The notes: generated by a model from the sequence alone, not told the origin. Positions 10,263 to 20,077 are shown, numbered from the stretch's first letter. The stretch is 64,000 bases of DNA from Peristeroidobacter agariperforans (GCF_004138335.1 NZ_RYFW01000001.1:496001-560000), one strand, 5' to 3'. A program made the numbers and translations.

Positions 10263-11948
10263 TCAGATGTTCATGCGCTTCAGTTCTTCGACCGCGTGAT
10301 TGCAGGCACGCGCAGTCAAAGCCATGTAGGTCAGCGACGGGTTCTGGCATGCCGCGGAGGTCATGCACGAGCCATCGGTGACATAGACGTTCTTACAAGC
10401 GTGCACCTGATTGTGCGCATTGAGCACGGACGTCTTGGGATCGCGTCCCATGCGCGCCGTGCCCATCTCGTGAATGCCCAGGCCGATGCCCATCTCGCGA
10501 TCGTAGCTACGCACATTGCGATAGCCCGCCGCCTCGAGCATCTCGGCCGCGTCGTTCGCCATGTCCTTGCGCATGGCCAACTCGTTCTGCCGGAGCACGG
10601 CGTCGAATGCGAGCACCGGCATGCCGTACTTGTCCTTCCTGGAATGATCCATGGTCACGCGGTTCTCGTGATACGGCAGGATCTCGCCGAAGCCGCCGAG
10701 CCCCATGTACCAAGGCCCCGGCTCCGCCGCGCGCTCCTTCAACTCCTCGCCGAGCTTGGTGTCGAGCATCAGCCCGGTCCAACCGCCGCGTGACGCGCCA
10801 CCCTGATAGCCAAAGCCACGCAGGTAATCGCGCTTGTCCTTGCCGACGTTTCGATATCTCGGAATGTAAATGCCGTTCGGGCGGCGGCCGGTGTAGTACT
10901 TGTCATCGAAGCCGTCGACCATCGCGCGTGCGCCGATCTCGAGCTGATGATCCATGATGTTGCAGCCGAGCTCGCCGCTGTCGTTGCCGAAGCCATTCGG
11001 GAAACGCTTGGAGATCGAGTTCATCATGATGTACGTCGAACCGAAGGTCGACGCATTCAGGAAGATCACCTTGGCGAAAAAATCGGTGGTCTGGCGGGTC
11101 TCCGCGTCGAGCACGCGCACGCCCGACGCACGCCCCTTCTTCTCGTCGTAAATGATTTCGTAAACGATCGAGTTCGGCCGCAGCGTCATGTTGCCGGTCT
11201 TCTCGGCGGCCGGCAGCGTGCTCGACTGGCTGCTGAAGTACGCGCCGAACGGGCAGCCGCGAATACACATATTTCGATATTGGCAGGTGCCACGCTGCGG
11301 GCTGTGCGCCAGCGGCGCAGTGAGATGCGCGACCCGGCCGATCGTGAGCTGGCGACCGAGCTTTTCGGCCACCTGCTGCTTGAAATGTTTCTCGACGCAG
11401 TTCATTTCCATCGGCGGCAGGAACTTGCCGTCGGGCAGCTGCGCGAAGCCCTCGTTCTGGCCGCTGACGCCGATGAACTGCTCGACGTGGTCGTACCAGG
11501 GGGCGAGATCGTCATAGCGGATCGGCCAGTCGACCGCGATTCCATCCTTGGCATTGGCCTCGAAGTCCATCGGGCTCCAGCGATAGCTCTGCCGGCCCCA
11601 CATGATGGAGCGGCCGCCGACGTGATAGCCGCGGACCCAGTCGAAGCGCTGCTTCTCGGTGTACGGAAACTCGGTGTCGTCGACGAACCAATGCTTGCTC
11701 GCCTGCGTGATCGCGTAGCCGGTGCGCGCCGCGGTTTCCTGGCGCCTCAATTCCTCGGCGGTGGCCCGTCCGGCATATGGGAACTCCCAGATATCGGTGG
11801 TCGCAGTGGGATAGTCCTGGACGTGCCGGACATTGCGCCCGCGATCCAGCACCAGCGTCTTCAAACCCTTTTCGGTCAGCTCCTTGGCCGCCCAGCCGCC
11901 ACTGATGCCGGTGCCGACGACAATGGCGTCGTAGGTGTTCTCGTTCAT
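10263..11948 (-). CDS. GMC family oxidoreductase (membrane sugar/alcohol dehydrogenase type)
   Basis: A 561-residue FAD oxidoreductase. It has an N-terminal Rossmann motif (YDAIVVGTGISGGWAAKEL), a Cys-rich segment CQYRNMCIRGCPFGAYFSS near the middle, and a C-terminal GMC domain with HEMGTARMG and NPSLTYMALTARA, the region holding the active-site His and Asn. The Cys-rich segment and the subunit-3 partner mark it as a gluconate/glucoside-3-dehydrogenase-like enzyme rather than a soluble choline-type oxidase; it probably oxidises a sugar hydroxyl in the periplasm. The start at 11948 follows a GAGGGGG ribosome-binding site; the longer frame adds 24 unlikely residues. The exact sugar cannot be read from the sequence. 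Confidence 0.88.
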   Translation of the reverse strand: MNENTYDAIVVGTGISGGWAAKELTEKGLKTLVLDRGRNVRHVQDYPTATTDIWEFPYAGRATAEELRRQETAARTGYAITQASKHWFVDDTEFPYTEKQRFDWVRGYHVGGRSIMWGRQSYRWSPMDFEANAKDGIAVDWPIRYDDLAPWYDHVEQFIGVSGQNEGFAQLPDGKFLPPMEMNCVEKHFKQQVAEKLGRQLTIGRVAHLTAPLAHSPQRGTCQYRNMCIRGCPFGAYFSSQSSTLPAAEKTGNMTLRPNSIVYEIIYDEKKGRASGVRVLDAETRQTTDFFAKVIFLNASTFGSTYIMMNSISKRFPNGFGNDSGELGCNIMDHQLEIGARAMVDGFDDKYYTGRRPNGIYIPRYRNVGKDKRDYLRGFGYQGGASRGGWTGLMLDTKLGEELKERAAEPGPWYMGLGGFGEILPYHENRVTMDHSRKDKYGMPVLAFDAVLRQNELAMRKDMANDAAEMLEAAGYRNVRSYDREMGIGLGIHEMGTARMGRDPKTSVLNAHNQVHACKNVYVTDGSCMTSAACQNPSLTYMALTARACNHAVEELKRMNI

Positions 11949-12071
11949 CCAACCCCCTCTCGCTCCGCCTCGTGACGGCGGGAATTCTATGGCTAGTTTC
12001 CGGAGTGTAACCGGTTGCATTCCCCGCCAGTATGCATCGCCGCATAGCTCGCTGGCGAGTGAATTTGTCAG

Positions 12072-13415
12072 TCAATAAGGTGGCGAGCCGGACCGGGCCC
12101 CGGCTCTATGCCGCTGCATCAACCAGTAAACCGGCAAACCGGCCGCGAACAACGCCATGCTCCACCAGAATTCTTCGGCCCCGGCGCCGAACAGGGTCCA
12201 GAGCGAATAAACCGAGGCCAACATCGCTATTAGCAAGAACGGCGACAGCCGTCGGCCTGCCTCGCCCAGCGAGCCGTTCCAGCAAAGCTTGAGCGCGGCC
12301 AGGGCACAACACAGGTACATCACCAGATAGGTCGAGGTCGCGATCAGAATGATGAAGGTGAACACCTGCACCATGGAGCGGCTGTAGTTCATCAAAACCA
12401 GCGTGGTCAGTAACAGGCTCGTGATCGCCAGCGACGCGCCGGGTGTGCCATGCCTCGACTCGCGAGCAAAAACCCTTGGGAATACACCCTCATTCGCCAG
12501 CACGCGCGGCATTTCCGCTTGCAACAGAATCCAGCCGTTGAGCGCACCGAAGCCGCTGATGAAAGCAAACAGCGCCAGCGTGCCGGCGATGCCGTCGCCC
12601 CAGAACATGCGAATGACCTCGGCGAGTGGCGCACTGGAGTCGGCCAGCTGCGAGCCGGGCAGCAACAACACGACGATGGAGCACGTCAGGATGTAGATCG
12701 CTGCAGTGACGAGCGTGCCCCAGAGGGTCGCGAGCGGCACGTTACGTTCCGGGTTGTCTACCGCGCGCGCGGGAACGGTGGCTGACTCCAGCCCCAGAAA
12801 CGCCCATAACGTCAGGATTGCGGACGCGTTGATCGCGGGCATGGAGAACGCCGTACGCTCGGCCTGGATGACCGATGCGTCGGCCTTCATCAGCAACCAC
12901 AGTCCCAATGCGATGATCGCGATCAGCGGCAGCAACTTCAGCACCGTCGTGACGATCTGCACGCCGCCGACCTCCCGGGCGCCCCGCCAGTTCACATAGG
13001 TCAGCACCCAAATGATCACACACGACGCGAGAGCGGGCGCGCCGGTGGTATGTTTGATCCAGGGAATCAGCTCGGCGAGATACGCGACCGTCGCAATGGC
13101 AATGGCGGCATTGCCGACCCATGCGCCGATCCAATAGCCCCAGGCCGTGAGAAATCCCACCTGATCGCCGAAAGCAACGCGCGCATAAACATACGGTCCG
13201 CCGGCCTTAGGGAACAGCTTCGCCAGCCGGGCGAACACCACCGCCAAAGCGACCGCCCCGCCCGAGGTGATGAGCCAGCCGAAAATGCTGTTGAGACCGT
13301 ACGGCGCCAGCGACGCCGGCAACAAGTAAACACCCGAGCCGACCACGTTGCCGATCACCAGCGCCAGGCACATCCAGAACCCCATCCGACGCGGCGGCAA
13401 CTGGGTGGCGCTCAT
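12072..13415 (-). CDS. APC-family amino acid permease
   Basis: A 447-residue inner-membrane transporter with about twelve hydrophobic segments. The N-terminal GNVVGSGVYLLPASLAPYG is the unwound TM1 substrate-binding region of APC transporters, and PKAGGPYVYARVAFG follows. Members such as AdiC-like exchangers and amino acid/proton symporters move amino acids or amines. It is the last gene of a five-gene minus-strand operon and begins 3 bases after the amidohydrolase stop. That position suggests uptake of a compound made or cleaved by the amidohydrolase, possibly an amino acid released from a peptide-like or acylated substrate. Specificity is inference. Confidence 0.9.
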   Translation of the reverse strand: MSATQLPPRRMGFWMCLALVIGNVVGSGVYLLPASLAPYGLNSIFGWLITSGGAVALAVVFARLAKLFPKAGGPYVYARVAFGDQVGFLTAWGYWIGAWVGNAAIAIATVAYLAELIPWIKHTTGAPALASCVIIWVLTYVNWRGAREVGGVQIVTTVLKLLPLIAIIALGLWLLMKADASVIQAERTAFSMPAINASAILTLWAFLGLESATVPARAVDNPERNVPLATLWGTLVTAAIYILTCSIVVLLLPGSQLADSSAPLAEVIRMFWGDGIAGTLALFAFISGFGALNGWILLQAEMPRVLANEGVFPRVFARESRHGTPGASLAITSLLLTTLVLMNYSRSMVQVFTFIILIATSTYLVMYLCCALAALKLCWNGSLGEAGRRLSPFLLIAMLASVYSLWTLFGAGAEEFWWSMALFAAGLPVYWLMQRHRAGARSGSPPY

Positions 13416-13418
13416 GCT

Positions 13419-14696
13419 TCAGTCCAAGCGGATCTGACGGCCGGCTTTGATGACGCCGCGGACCTGGCGAAGTTTGTCGATGTCCTGCAATGGATCGCCG
13501 TCGACCGCAATCAAGTCGGCGACCTTGCCCACGGCGATCGATCCGAGGTCTTTTTCCTGGGCCAGCAACTGCGCGGAATTCAACGTCGCGGCCCGAATGG
13601 CATCCATCGACGTGAGCCCATAGCGCACCATGTAAGGAAACTGGCGCGCATTGTCGCCGTGCGGATAGACCCCGCTGTCGGTTCCGAACGCGATGCGAAC
13701 GCCCGCCTTGACCGCTTTGGCGAATCCGTCGCGCTGGGTCTGCGTCGTCTCATCGTTTTTGCGCAGAATCTCTTCACTCCAATGATCGCGCCGGCCGATC
13801 TCGGCGATGTAGTCGCCGTTGTAGATGTCGGCGACCAGCCAGGTGCCGTGCTTCTTCATGAGCGCAATGCCTTCGTCGTCGAGATACGAAGCATGCTCGA
13901 TGGAGCGCACGCCGGCGCGCACGGCTCGTTTGATGCCCTCGGCGCCGTGCGCATGAGCGGCAACGAAGACTCCGTACTGAGCGGCTTCATCGACCGCTGC
14001 ACGTATCTCCGCTTCGGAATATTCAGCGGCGCCAGGCGTCGTACCGGACGTGAGCACGGCGCCGGTCGCGATGATCTTTATGAACGTCGCGCCCCCGCTG
14101 ATCAGCTCACGCACGCGCTGCCGGATTTCGGCCTCCGAGTTCGCGACTCCCCGACGCATCTCCGCTGGCACGACTACATCGGGCGCAAAGCCGGTTACCT
14201 CGCCTCCGCCGCCACTGACAGTGATATAGGCGCCCACAACAAACATCCGCGGCCCTTCGACGATGCCGCGATCAATGGCGTTGCGCAGAGCTACATCGGT
14301 AAAGGCGCGATAACAGCCCACATCGCGCACCGTCGTGAATCCGGCTCGAATCGTTCGACGCGCATTGTCGACGCCTTGTAGGGCTGCGTCGGCCGCTGAC
14401 GTATACAGTGGCGCGGCGACCTCAGATGAGGTGACGAAGTCCGCCAGATGGGTGTGCATGTCCATCAGGCCGGGCAGCACGGTGTAGCTGGACCAGTCCA
14501 GCCAATGGCCACCCGCATTTGCATCCGCCTTGTAATCGCCGACCCCGACGATTCGCTCACCGTCCACGCGGATCATCTGATCCCTGAGCACGCGACCGCG
14601 CTCCACATCGATCACTTTGCCGGCGCGAATCCACAGCTGCTCGGCGTGGCTGTTCCAACTCAAGATGAGGCTGAGAAGAACAATCCAGCGGGTCAT
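13419..14696 (-). CDS. Exported amidohydrolase (imidazolonepropionase-like/prolidase-like)
   Basis: A 425-residue metal-dependent hydrolase. It has a signal peptide (MTRWIVLLSLILSWNSHA), then an amidohydrolase barrel with the metal ligands HTHLAD, a lysine in ATFIKIIATGA, AAHAHG, SIEHASYLD and the late aspartate in AFGTDSG. The C-terminal strand segment (GSIAVGKVADLIAVDGDPL) is standard. Close families hydrolyse Xaa-Pro or Xaa-Arg dipeptides or other amides; the substrate is not certain. The ATG at 14696 gives a 4-base overlap with the cupin stop and places the signal peptide first; the 50 residues before it belong to the overlapping cupin gene. Its operon partners are a cupin, an MFS exporter and an amino acid permease. 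Confidence 0.88.
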   Translation of the reverse strand: MTRWIVLLSLILSWNSHAEQLWIRAGKVIDVERGRVLRDQMIRVDGERIVGVGDYKADANAGGHWLDWSSYTVLPGLMDMHTHLADFVTSSEVAAPLYTSAADAALQGVDNARRTIRAGFTTVRDVGCYRAFTDVALRNAIDRGIVEGPRMFVVGAYITVSGGGGEVTGFAPDVVVPAEMRRGVANSEAEIRQRVRELISGGATFIKIIATGAVLTSGTTPGAAEYSEAEIRAAVDEAAQYGVFVAAHAHGAEGIKRAVRAGVRSIEHASYLDDEGIALMKKHGTWLVADIYNGDYIAEIGRRDHWSEEILRKNDETTQTQRDGFAKAVKAGVRIAFGTDSGVYPHGDNARQFPYMVRYGLTSMDAIRAATLNSAQLLAQEKDLGSIAVGKVADLIAVDGDPLQDIDKLRQVRGVIKAGRQIRLD

Positions 14697-15166
14697 AGCA
14701 ACGCCGCGTATTTCGACAACTCGCCGACAAAATGCGGCCGGTGATCGGGCAGGTCGGCCGTGAACCTGAACCCTGAAAATTCGAAGCCCGGACTGACCGT
14801 ACAGCCAACCAATGAATAGTCGCCGAGGCTGCGCGCGGCTTGCCACACACCGGAAGGAATGACACCCACTGGCCGCGCTTCGGCGGTACCGGCATGAAGT
14901 AAGTGGCGGTTCAGCTGATGGGATTTGGGATCGTAAGCCAGCAACTCGAGCGGGGCGCCGCTGTAGAAGTGCCAGATCTCATCGGCATCGACGACGTGCC
15001 AACGGCTGAGCTGCCCACGTTCGAGCAGGTAATAGATCGCGGTGGTCGCGCTGCGCGACTCGGCGCCACGCTGAACCTGATCCGTAGAACGATAGATTTC
15101 TCGATACCACCCGCCCTCGGGATGAGGAGCGAGCTGCAGCGCCTGAATCACATCGGTGGCTGTCAT
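14693..15166 (-). CDS. DUF985 cupin-fold protein
   Basis: A 157-residue single-domain protein with the DUF985 signature LAPHPEGGWYREIYRS, then YYLLERGQLSRWHVVDADEIWHFYSGAPLELL, a beta-barrel cupin core, and VGCTVSPGFEFSGF. Structures of this family have a cupin fold, but the activity is unknown; some resemble sugar isomerases or epimerases. Its start overlaps the MFS stop by 4 bases, and its stop overlaps the amidohydrolase start by 4 bases, so it is translationally coupled at both ends. The start at 15166 is the one used in that coupling; a longer frame upstream lies within the MFS gene. Confidence 0.9.
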   Translation of the reverse strand: MTATDVIQALQLAPHPEGGWYREIYRSTDQVQRGAESRSATTAIYYLLERGQLSRWHVVDADEIWHFYSGAPLELLAYDPKSHQLNRHLLHAGTAEARPVGVIPSGVWQAARSLGDYSLVGCTVSPGFEFSGFRFTADLPDHRPHFVGELSKYAALL

Positions 15167-16332
15167 GATCGCAACATACTGCGCGATGCCATCAGCAGCA
15201 ACATCGAGAACGCCGCGAGCACGGCCGCGGTAATGAAAGTCGCCGCCGGGCCGCTGGCCTCCCACATGATTCCGGCGATGATGCTGGCGAAGAGCAACAG
15301 CAGGCCACGCATCAGATTGAATACACCGAACGCCGTGCCACGTAGATCCGCAGGCGCGGCGTCGGCGATCATTGCGGTGAACACGCCTTCCGTCAGTCCC
15401 ATGTGCAGTCCCCAGAGCGCGACGCCGATCAACACGACCGTGGCATCGCTGGCGCCGGCGAGCATCAAGTTGGCCAGCACCAGCACCGCCGCTCCCAACA
15501 GCAGAATGTGATGGCGTGGCATTCGATCCGCCAACACTCCGGCGGGATAGGCCGAGCACATGTAAGCCACATTCATGACCACCAGAACCACCGGCGTCCA
15601 GGCGATAGTCAGGCCAATGTCGGCGCCGCGCAGGATCAGAAACGCTTCGGAAAAACGAGCGAGCGTGAAGAAGGTCGCGACGATGGCAATCGCCCAGAAC
15701 GGTTTGGGCAAATCGCGAGGACGCAGATCCACGACGCGCTTTTGCATCGGCCGCAGGTGCGACGGCTCCTTGACCGCAAACCACAGAATCGCGACCGAGA
15801 TGAGCGCCGGAATGACGGCGATCCAGAACACCGCGCGGACGTTGTTCGCTAATAACATCAGCAGCGCGATTGCGAGCAGCGGCCCGATGAACGCACCCAC
15901 CGTGTCGAGCGACTGCCGCAATCCATAAGCGGCGCCCCGCTGCTCCGGCGTCGTGTAGTCGGCGACTAGGGCATCGCGCGGCGCGCCGCGAATTCCCTTT
16001 CCGACGCGATCTACACACCGTGCGGCGAACACCGTGAACGCACTGCCGGCGAGCGGAAATAGCGGTTTGGTGACCGCCGCGAGGCCGTAACCGAGCAGCG
16101 CCAGCGATTTACGTTTGCCCCAGCGATCCGACAGCGCGCCCGAGAACACTTTAACGATATTAGCGGTGGCTTCGGCCACGCCTTCGATCACACCGAGCCA
16201 GATCGCGCCGGCCCCGAGCGTGCCGACCACGAAGACCGGCAGCAGTGCATGGATCATTTCCGAAGAAACATCCATGAACAGGCTGACCAGACCGAGCGCC
16301 CAGACGCCGGCAGGAAGGGGCGTGCGCTGCAC
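15163..16332 (-). CDS. MFS transporter
   Basis: A 389-residue, twelve-segment major facilitator protein. It contains SLFMDVSSEMIHALLPVF at the start, the loop 2-3 motif SGALSDRWGKRKSLALLGYG, and GRVGKG-like DRVGKGIRGAPRDALVADY between segments 4 and 5, which marks a subgroup of uncharacterised bacterial MFS permeases. Substrate is unknown. It follows a META-domain lipoprotein gene by 6 bases and overlaps the cupin gene by 4, so it is the second gene of the operon. The N-terminus MQRTPLPAGVWALG fits the subgroup length. Confidence 0.87.
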   Translation of the reverse strand: MQRTPLPAGVWALGLVSLFMDVSSEMIHALLPVFVVGTLGAGAIWLGVIEGVAEATANIVKVFSGALSDRWGKRKSLALLGYGLAAVTKPLFPLAGSAFTVFAARCVDRVGKGIRGAPRDALVADYTTPEQRGAAYGLRQSLDTVGAFIGPLLAIALLMLLANNVRAVFWIAVIPALISVAILWFAVKEPSHLRPMQKRVVDLRPRDLPKPFWAIAIVATFFTLARFSEAFLILRGADIGLTIAWTPVVLVVMNVAYMCSAYPAGVLADRMPRHHILLLGAAVLVLANLMLAGASDATVVLIGVALWGLHMGLTEGVFTAMIADAAPADLRGTAFGVFNLMRGLLLLFASIIAGIMWEASGPAATFITAAVLAAFSMLLLMASRSMLRS

Positions 16333-16338
16333 GGTGCT

Positions 16339-16791
16339 CTAAAGATTCCTGGCTTCGAAACGCGCGACGGGCGTTTGCTGGCCGTTCAGCAGTTCCAGTT
16401 GCGAGCCTGCGATCCGCCAGCCAGCAGTGGCTTTCAGTGCATCCAGCAGCGCGGTCTCGGTCGGCATGTCCGGGCAAAACATGTACGTCGAAGTCACATC
16501 GCCGAAGCTGAGCTGCGACCCGGTCTGTTTGTATTTCGTCGAGATGCGATTGCAGCCGGCGTGCCCGACGACGCTGCCATCGGCGGAATTGAGCGCGATG
16601 TACGCTTCGCGACCGCCTTCGCTGATCGTCACCGGCTTGTCGCCGAGCTGCACCAACGCCCAGCGCGTGCCTGCCAACTCGTGCGTCACTTCGTCAGTGC
16701 TCTGCGACGCGGGAGGTTGCGGTTCATTGCTATTGCATGCGGCCATCGTCAGCAGCAAGGCGACGACTGCGGCGTACCTGGCTCGGCCCAT
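16339..16791 (-). CDS. META-domain (HslJ-like) lipoprotein
   Basis: A 150-residue lipoprotein with a lipobox (LLLTMAAC, C19) and a C-terminal META/DUF306 domain: ELAGTRWALVQLGDKP, then GHAGCNRISTKYKQTGSQLSFG and MFCPDMPTETALLDAL. HslJ-type META proteins are outer-membrane-associated and linked to heat shock and novobiocin resistance in E. coli; the molecular function is not known. Two cysteines (in GCNR and MFCP) are the usual conserved pair. It is the first gene of the operon that continues into the MFS gene, 6 bases away. A 76-base gap separates it from the SDR gene upstream. Confidence 0.85.
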   Translation of the reverse strand: MGRARYAAVVALLLTMAACNSNEPQPPASQSTDEVTHELAGTRWALVQLGDKPVTISEGGREAYIALNSADGSVVGHAGCNRISTKYKQTGSQLSFGDVTSTYMFCPDMPTETALLDALKATAGWRIAGSQLELLNGQQTPVARFEARNL

Positions 16792-16867
16792 TGTCTGCGG
16801 CGCCTCGCTGGAGGAAATTCACGGCGAATGAAAATACATCCTTGCTCGACTGGCGTCGAGCGCCGAC

Positions 16868-17617
16868 TCAGCCGCGCCCGATGTATGGCATCGCCGTCGC
16901 CATCACGGTCATGAATTGCACGTTGGTCTCGAGCGGCAGGCCGGCCATGTAGGCAATGGCTTCACCCACGTGATCGACCGACATGGTGGGTTCCGCCAGC
17001 AGCGAGCCGTTCGCTTGTACGACGCCGGTGGAGATCTTGTTCACCATCGAGGTCGCGGCGTTGCCGATGTCGATCTGCCCGCAGGCGATGTTGTATTTGC
17101 GGCCGTCCAGAGACAGCGACTTGGTCAAGCCCGTGATGGCGTGCTTGGTCGCCGTGTACGGCGCCGAGTTCGGCCTTGGCACGTGCGCCGAGATGGAGCC
17201 GTTGTTGATGATCCGACCCCCTTGGGGCGTTTGATCTTTCATCACGCGGTACGCCGCTTGCGCCACCAGAAATGCGCCCGTGAGATTCACTGCAACGACG
17301 GCATTCCACTCTTCGGCCGTGAGTTGTTCGAAAGGCACGGGCGGTGCGCTGGTGCCCGCATTGTTGAAGAGCACATCGACGCGGCCGAAGGCCGACTTCG
17401 TCTTCTCGAAGAGCTGCGCAACTGAATCGGGGTTGGTCACATCCGTCGACACCGCGAGCGTCTCCGCGCCTCCGGCCAGCGATGCAGTCTCATTCAAGGT
17501 TTGCAGATTGCGGCCTGCGAGTACGACTGCAAAGTTCCGCTTCGCCAACGCCAACGCGGCGTTTCGCCCTATGCCCGTGCCGGCGCCGGTGACGACCGCA
17601 ATCTTCTTCTGGTCCAT
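16868..17617 (-). CDS. Short-chain dehydrogenase/reductase
   Basis: A 249-residue classical SDR. It has [12 protein letters not shown] for NAD(P) binding, NNAG at the end of strand 4, a serine in INNGSISA and the catalytic YTATK. The aspartate-free strand-2 end (LAGRNLQ) suggests NADP preference. The substrate cannot be told from sequence. It begins 10 bases after the DenD-like gene, so the two NAD(P)-dependent enzymes are probably co-transcribed and may act on the same sugar-acid or keto intermediate. Confidence 0.88.
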   Translation of the reverse strand: MDQKKIAVVTGAGTGIGRNAALALAKRNFAVVLAGRNLQTLNETASLAGGAETLAVSTDVTNPDSVAQLFEKTKSAFGRVDVLFNNAGTSAPPVPFEQLTAEEWNAVVAVNLTGAFLVAQAAYRVMKDQTPQGGRIINNGSISAHVPRPNSAPYTATKHAITGLTKSLSLDGRKYNIACGQIDIGNAATSMVNKISTGVVQANGSLLAEPTMSVDHVGEAIAYMAGLPLETNVQFMTVMATAMPYIGRG

Positions 17618-17627
17618 GCGCGTGAGC

Positions 17628-18608
17628 TCACTTCAGATAGTCACTGATGTATTCGCGGATGATGCTATCGATGCTCTCATCCTGCGGAAACCCGAGCGTT
17701 GCCGCTCGGGTCGCGTGCATCTGCTCGGGCCAGCCCGATATTACCTTCATCACGAAAGGATCCGGCTGCTCGCTGATCGCGCCGAGCTTTCGATCGCGAG
17801 CGACTCGCCGCAAGCTCTCGATCATCTCGCCGACCGTGACCGTCCTCGTTCTTAGATTGAGCGCGCGATCGGCGCCCAGCTTGCTGCCCTCGACTGCGTG
17901 CAACGCCAGCAATCCCTCGATAACGGTGCGATAGCCGGTTGCAGCCACCTTGGTCGTGAAAGGCACCGGGCACACATAGTCTTCACCATTGAGCGGCTCG
18001 CGCAGCACTCCGCTCGCGAAGCCCGACGCCGCTCGGTTCGGCGCACCCGGCCGTACGATCACAAAGCCCAGCCGCGCGCTGCGACCATCGATGAAACCCT
18101 TGCGAGTGTAGTCATTGACCAGCAGCTCGCCGATGGCTTTGGTCATTCCATAAGTGGTTTGTGGAATGTGACGAGTCGGATCATCCACCTCGCGCAGGTT
18201 GCCATCGCCACCGTAAACAGCCAGTGAGCTGGTGAATACATATCTCGGACAGGAACCGAGTGCCTTTAGTGCGTCGAGCAGATACCGGTGCCCATCCAGA
18301 TTGACGCGCATCGCCAGCTCGAAGTCCTGCTCGGCGCCGGCGCTCACGACCGAGGCGAGATGAAAGACTGCGATGTCCGGCCGATCGATCAGCTTGGCGA
18401 CGGTGGCGCGATCGGCGATGTCGCCCTCCAGCAGCTTGATGCGCTCATCGGTGACTGTGAGGTCGGGTGGGACTCGGCTGTCGAACAGCGCCATCTCGCT
18501 CACGGCCTCGCGGCCGCCGGAAGGAGCGAATACAGATCCTTGCTCGAGAATGCGAGCAGCAAGGCGTTGACCCAGAAATCCCGTGCCGCCTGTGATGACC
18601 ACTTTCAT
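17628..18608 (-). CDS. denD: D-erythronate dehydrogenase-like NAD epimerase family protein
   Basis: A 326-residue extended SDR. It has [13 protein letters not shown] at the N-terminus, the DenD-type segment [24 protein letters not shown], the catalytic YGMTK ([22 protein letters not shown]), and [23 protein letters not shown]. DenD oxidises D-erythronate at C2 in four-carbon sugar-acid catabolism, passing the product to DenK and OtnC. Those partners are not present in the window, so the pathway here is incomplete or different. The ATG at 18608 begins directly before the first beta strand; eight extra residues are possible upstream. Confidence 0.78.
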   Translation of the reverse strand: MKVVITGGTGFLGQRLAARILEQGSVFAPSGGREAVSEMALFDSRVPPDLTVTDERIKLLEGDIADRATVAKLIDRPDIAVFHLASVVSAGAEQDFELAMRVNLDGHRYLLDALKALGSCPRYVFTSSLAVYGGDGNLREVDDPTRHIPQTTYGMTKAIGELLVNDYTRKGFIDGRSARLGFVIVRPGAPNRAASGFASGVLREPLNGEDYVCPVPFTTKVAATGYRTVIEGLLALHAVEGSKLGADRALNLRTRTVTVGEMIESLRRVARDRKLGAISEQPDPFVMKVISGWPEQMHATRAATLGFPQDESIDSIIREYISDYLK

Positions 18609-18828
18609 GGATGCACTGCCTCGCCTGATCACTACGACGTCGCTGTCGCATGAAGGGTGAGTGTAATGATGGTGGAAGGAGAATTCTTGCTAAAACCTTC
18701 CGCGACAGGCACCACTAAGAGAAGAGACGTCGGTTTTTGCACGCCGCCGACACGTTGGTGCGAGATTTACAGGTCCCGACGTTGATTGCCTTTCTCGCGG
18801 ACGGCGAGAGAGGGCTCATGACAAGCCG

Positions 18829-19875
18829 TCAGATCGGCTTGTACGTCAGCACCACGAAGCTGTTCGGGTGATAAACCTGCTTCTCCTGGCCGCTCGCATC
18901 CTTCGTCGTGGTCGAATCGGCCGTGACGAAGTACAGGTTCGCGTTGCGCTCATCCATGTACATCATGCGGGCTTCCACTCGCGTAGTGACAGTGCCGAGC
19001 ACGGCGAACTGATCCGGCCCCTTCTGCTGAATCACGGTCACGAAGCCATCGTTACTGGAGGTGACGATGCGCTTGCGCTTCTCATCGATACCGATGCCGT
19101 CGATGCTCGGGCCGATCGCGACCGTCGCGCTCACTTTGCCGGTTGCCGGGTCCACGGAGAACATTTGCGGGTTGTCACCCACGCAAGCGGCGATGATGCG
19201 CTTGGTGCTCGCCTGCCAGCGCGTTTTGGAAACATTGCAGGGCACCTGCCAGCGCGCACTCTCCTTCAGCGTCTTGGAGTCGAGCTTGAGGATCAGGTTG
19301 TCCTTGCGCGCCGGTGCGTAGATGTTGCCGGCGCCGTCGATCGCCGGATCGTCCATCTTCTTGAACGGGAAAGTCGTCGTCTTCAGCAGCTTGCCGGTCG
19401 CAGCGTCCAGCGTGTACCAGGTGGACTGCGCGGGGCGCGTACCGGTGATGAAGTGCACCTGCTTGGTCGCCGGATCGTGCACGCCACTATTCAGCCCGCC
19501 GTCCTTATCGAGCCCCAGGCGTTGGATGGGCTTCAGCGTCTGCAGGTCGAAGCTCAGCAGCGAGCCGTCGGTGTTCGCCACGTAACCCCGGTTGTACTGA
19601 GGCAGCAGCAGCGGACCATTGGCGCCCTTGGAGTTCTCGACGGTCGCGATCGCTTTGTTCTGGTCCACGTCGAACACGGTCAGGCCATCGACATCGCGCG
19701 CCAGGAACAACCGGCCGGTGCCCGGCTGCATCTTGATGTAATCCCAGCCGCTATCGGTGCTGGGCAGGCTGACCGCCGACTCCAGCTTGTAGAGCAAGCC
19801 GGCTTCGTCGGCGTGGGCCGCAGCCGTTGCGCCAACGGCAACAGCCCCGGCGAGCACCACTGAACCTAAACGCAT
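18829..19875 (-). CDS. Exported YncE-like beta-propeller protein
   Basis: A 348-residue protein with a signal peptide (MRLGSVVLAGAVAVGATAAAHA) and repeated four-strand blades, e.g. GTGRLFLARDVDGLTVFDVDQNKAIATVE, NRGYVANTDGSLLSFDLQTLKPIQR and NIYAPARKDNLILKLDSKTLKE. These are typical of the periplasmic YncE/methylamine-dehydrogenase-heavy-chain-like seven-bladed propellers. No catalytic residues for an enzyme are evident; such proteins usually bind partners or DNA. It stands alone, with about 200 bases of non-coding sequence on each side. Confidence 0.83.
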   Translation of the reverse strand: MRLGSVVLAGAVAVGATAAAHADEAGLLYKLESAVSLPSTDSGWDYIKMQPGTGRLFLARDVDGLTVFDVDQNKAIATVENSKGANGPLLLPQYNRGYVANTDGSLLSFDLQTLKPIQRLGLDKDGGLNSGVHDPATKQVHFITGTRPAQSTWYTLDAATGKLLKTTTFPFKKMDDPAIDGAGNIYAPARKDNLILKLDSKTLKESARWQVPCNVSKTRWQASTKRIIAACVGDNPQMFSVDPATGKVSATVAIGPSIDGIGIDEKRKRIVTSSNDGFVTVIQQKGPDQFAVLGTVTTRVEARMMYMDERNANLYFVTADSTTTKDASGQEKQVYHPNSFVVLTYKPI

Positions 19876-20077
19876 CGCATACTCCGCGTGACGGAAAAGC
19901 GCGGCAGTATGCGTAGGCCAGGCTGATAATTAACTGACGGCGCCGCTGAGATTCCCTCCCACGGCCAAGTCAACGCCGACCGCCCGCGAAAAATATGAAT
20001 AAGGCGAACCCCTAAAATGCGCAGGCTGCGCACTGGTCGCCTCTTTGCCGAAACCTCTTGTTCTTATACTCCCGACC

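Noticed and set aside
18793-18809. Small hairpin (TCTCGC / GCGAGA) after the propeller gene.
   Set aside because: Six-base stem with no T-run; too weak to call a terminator.
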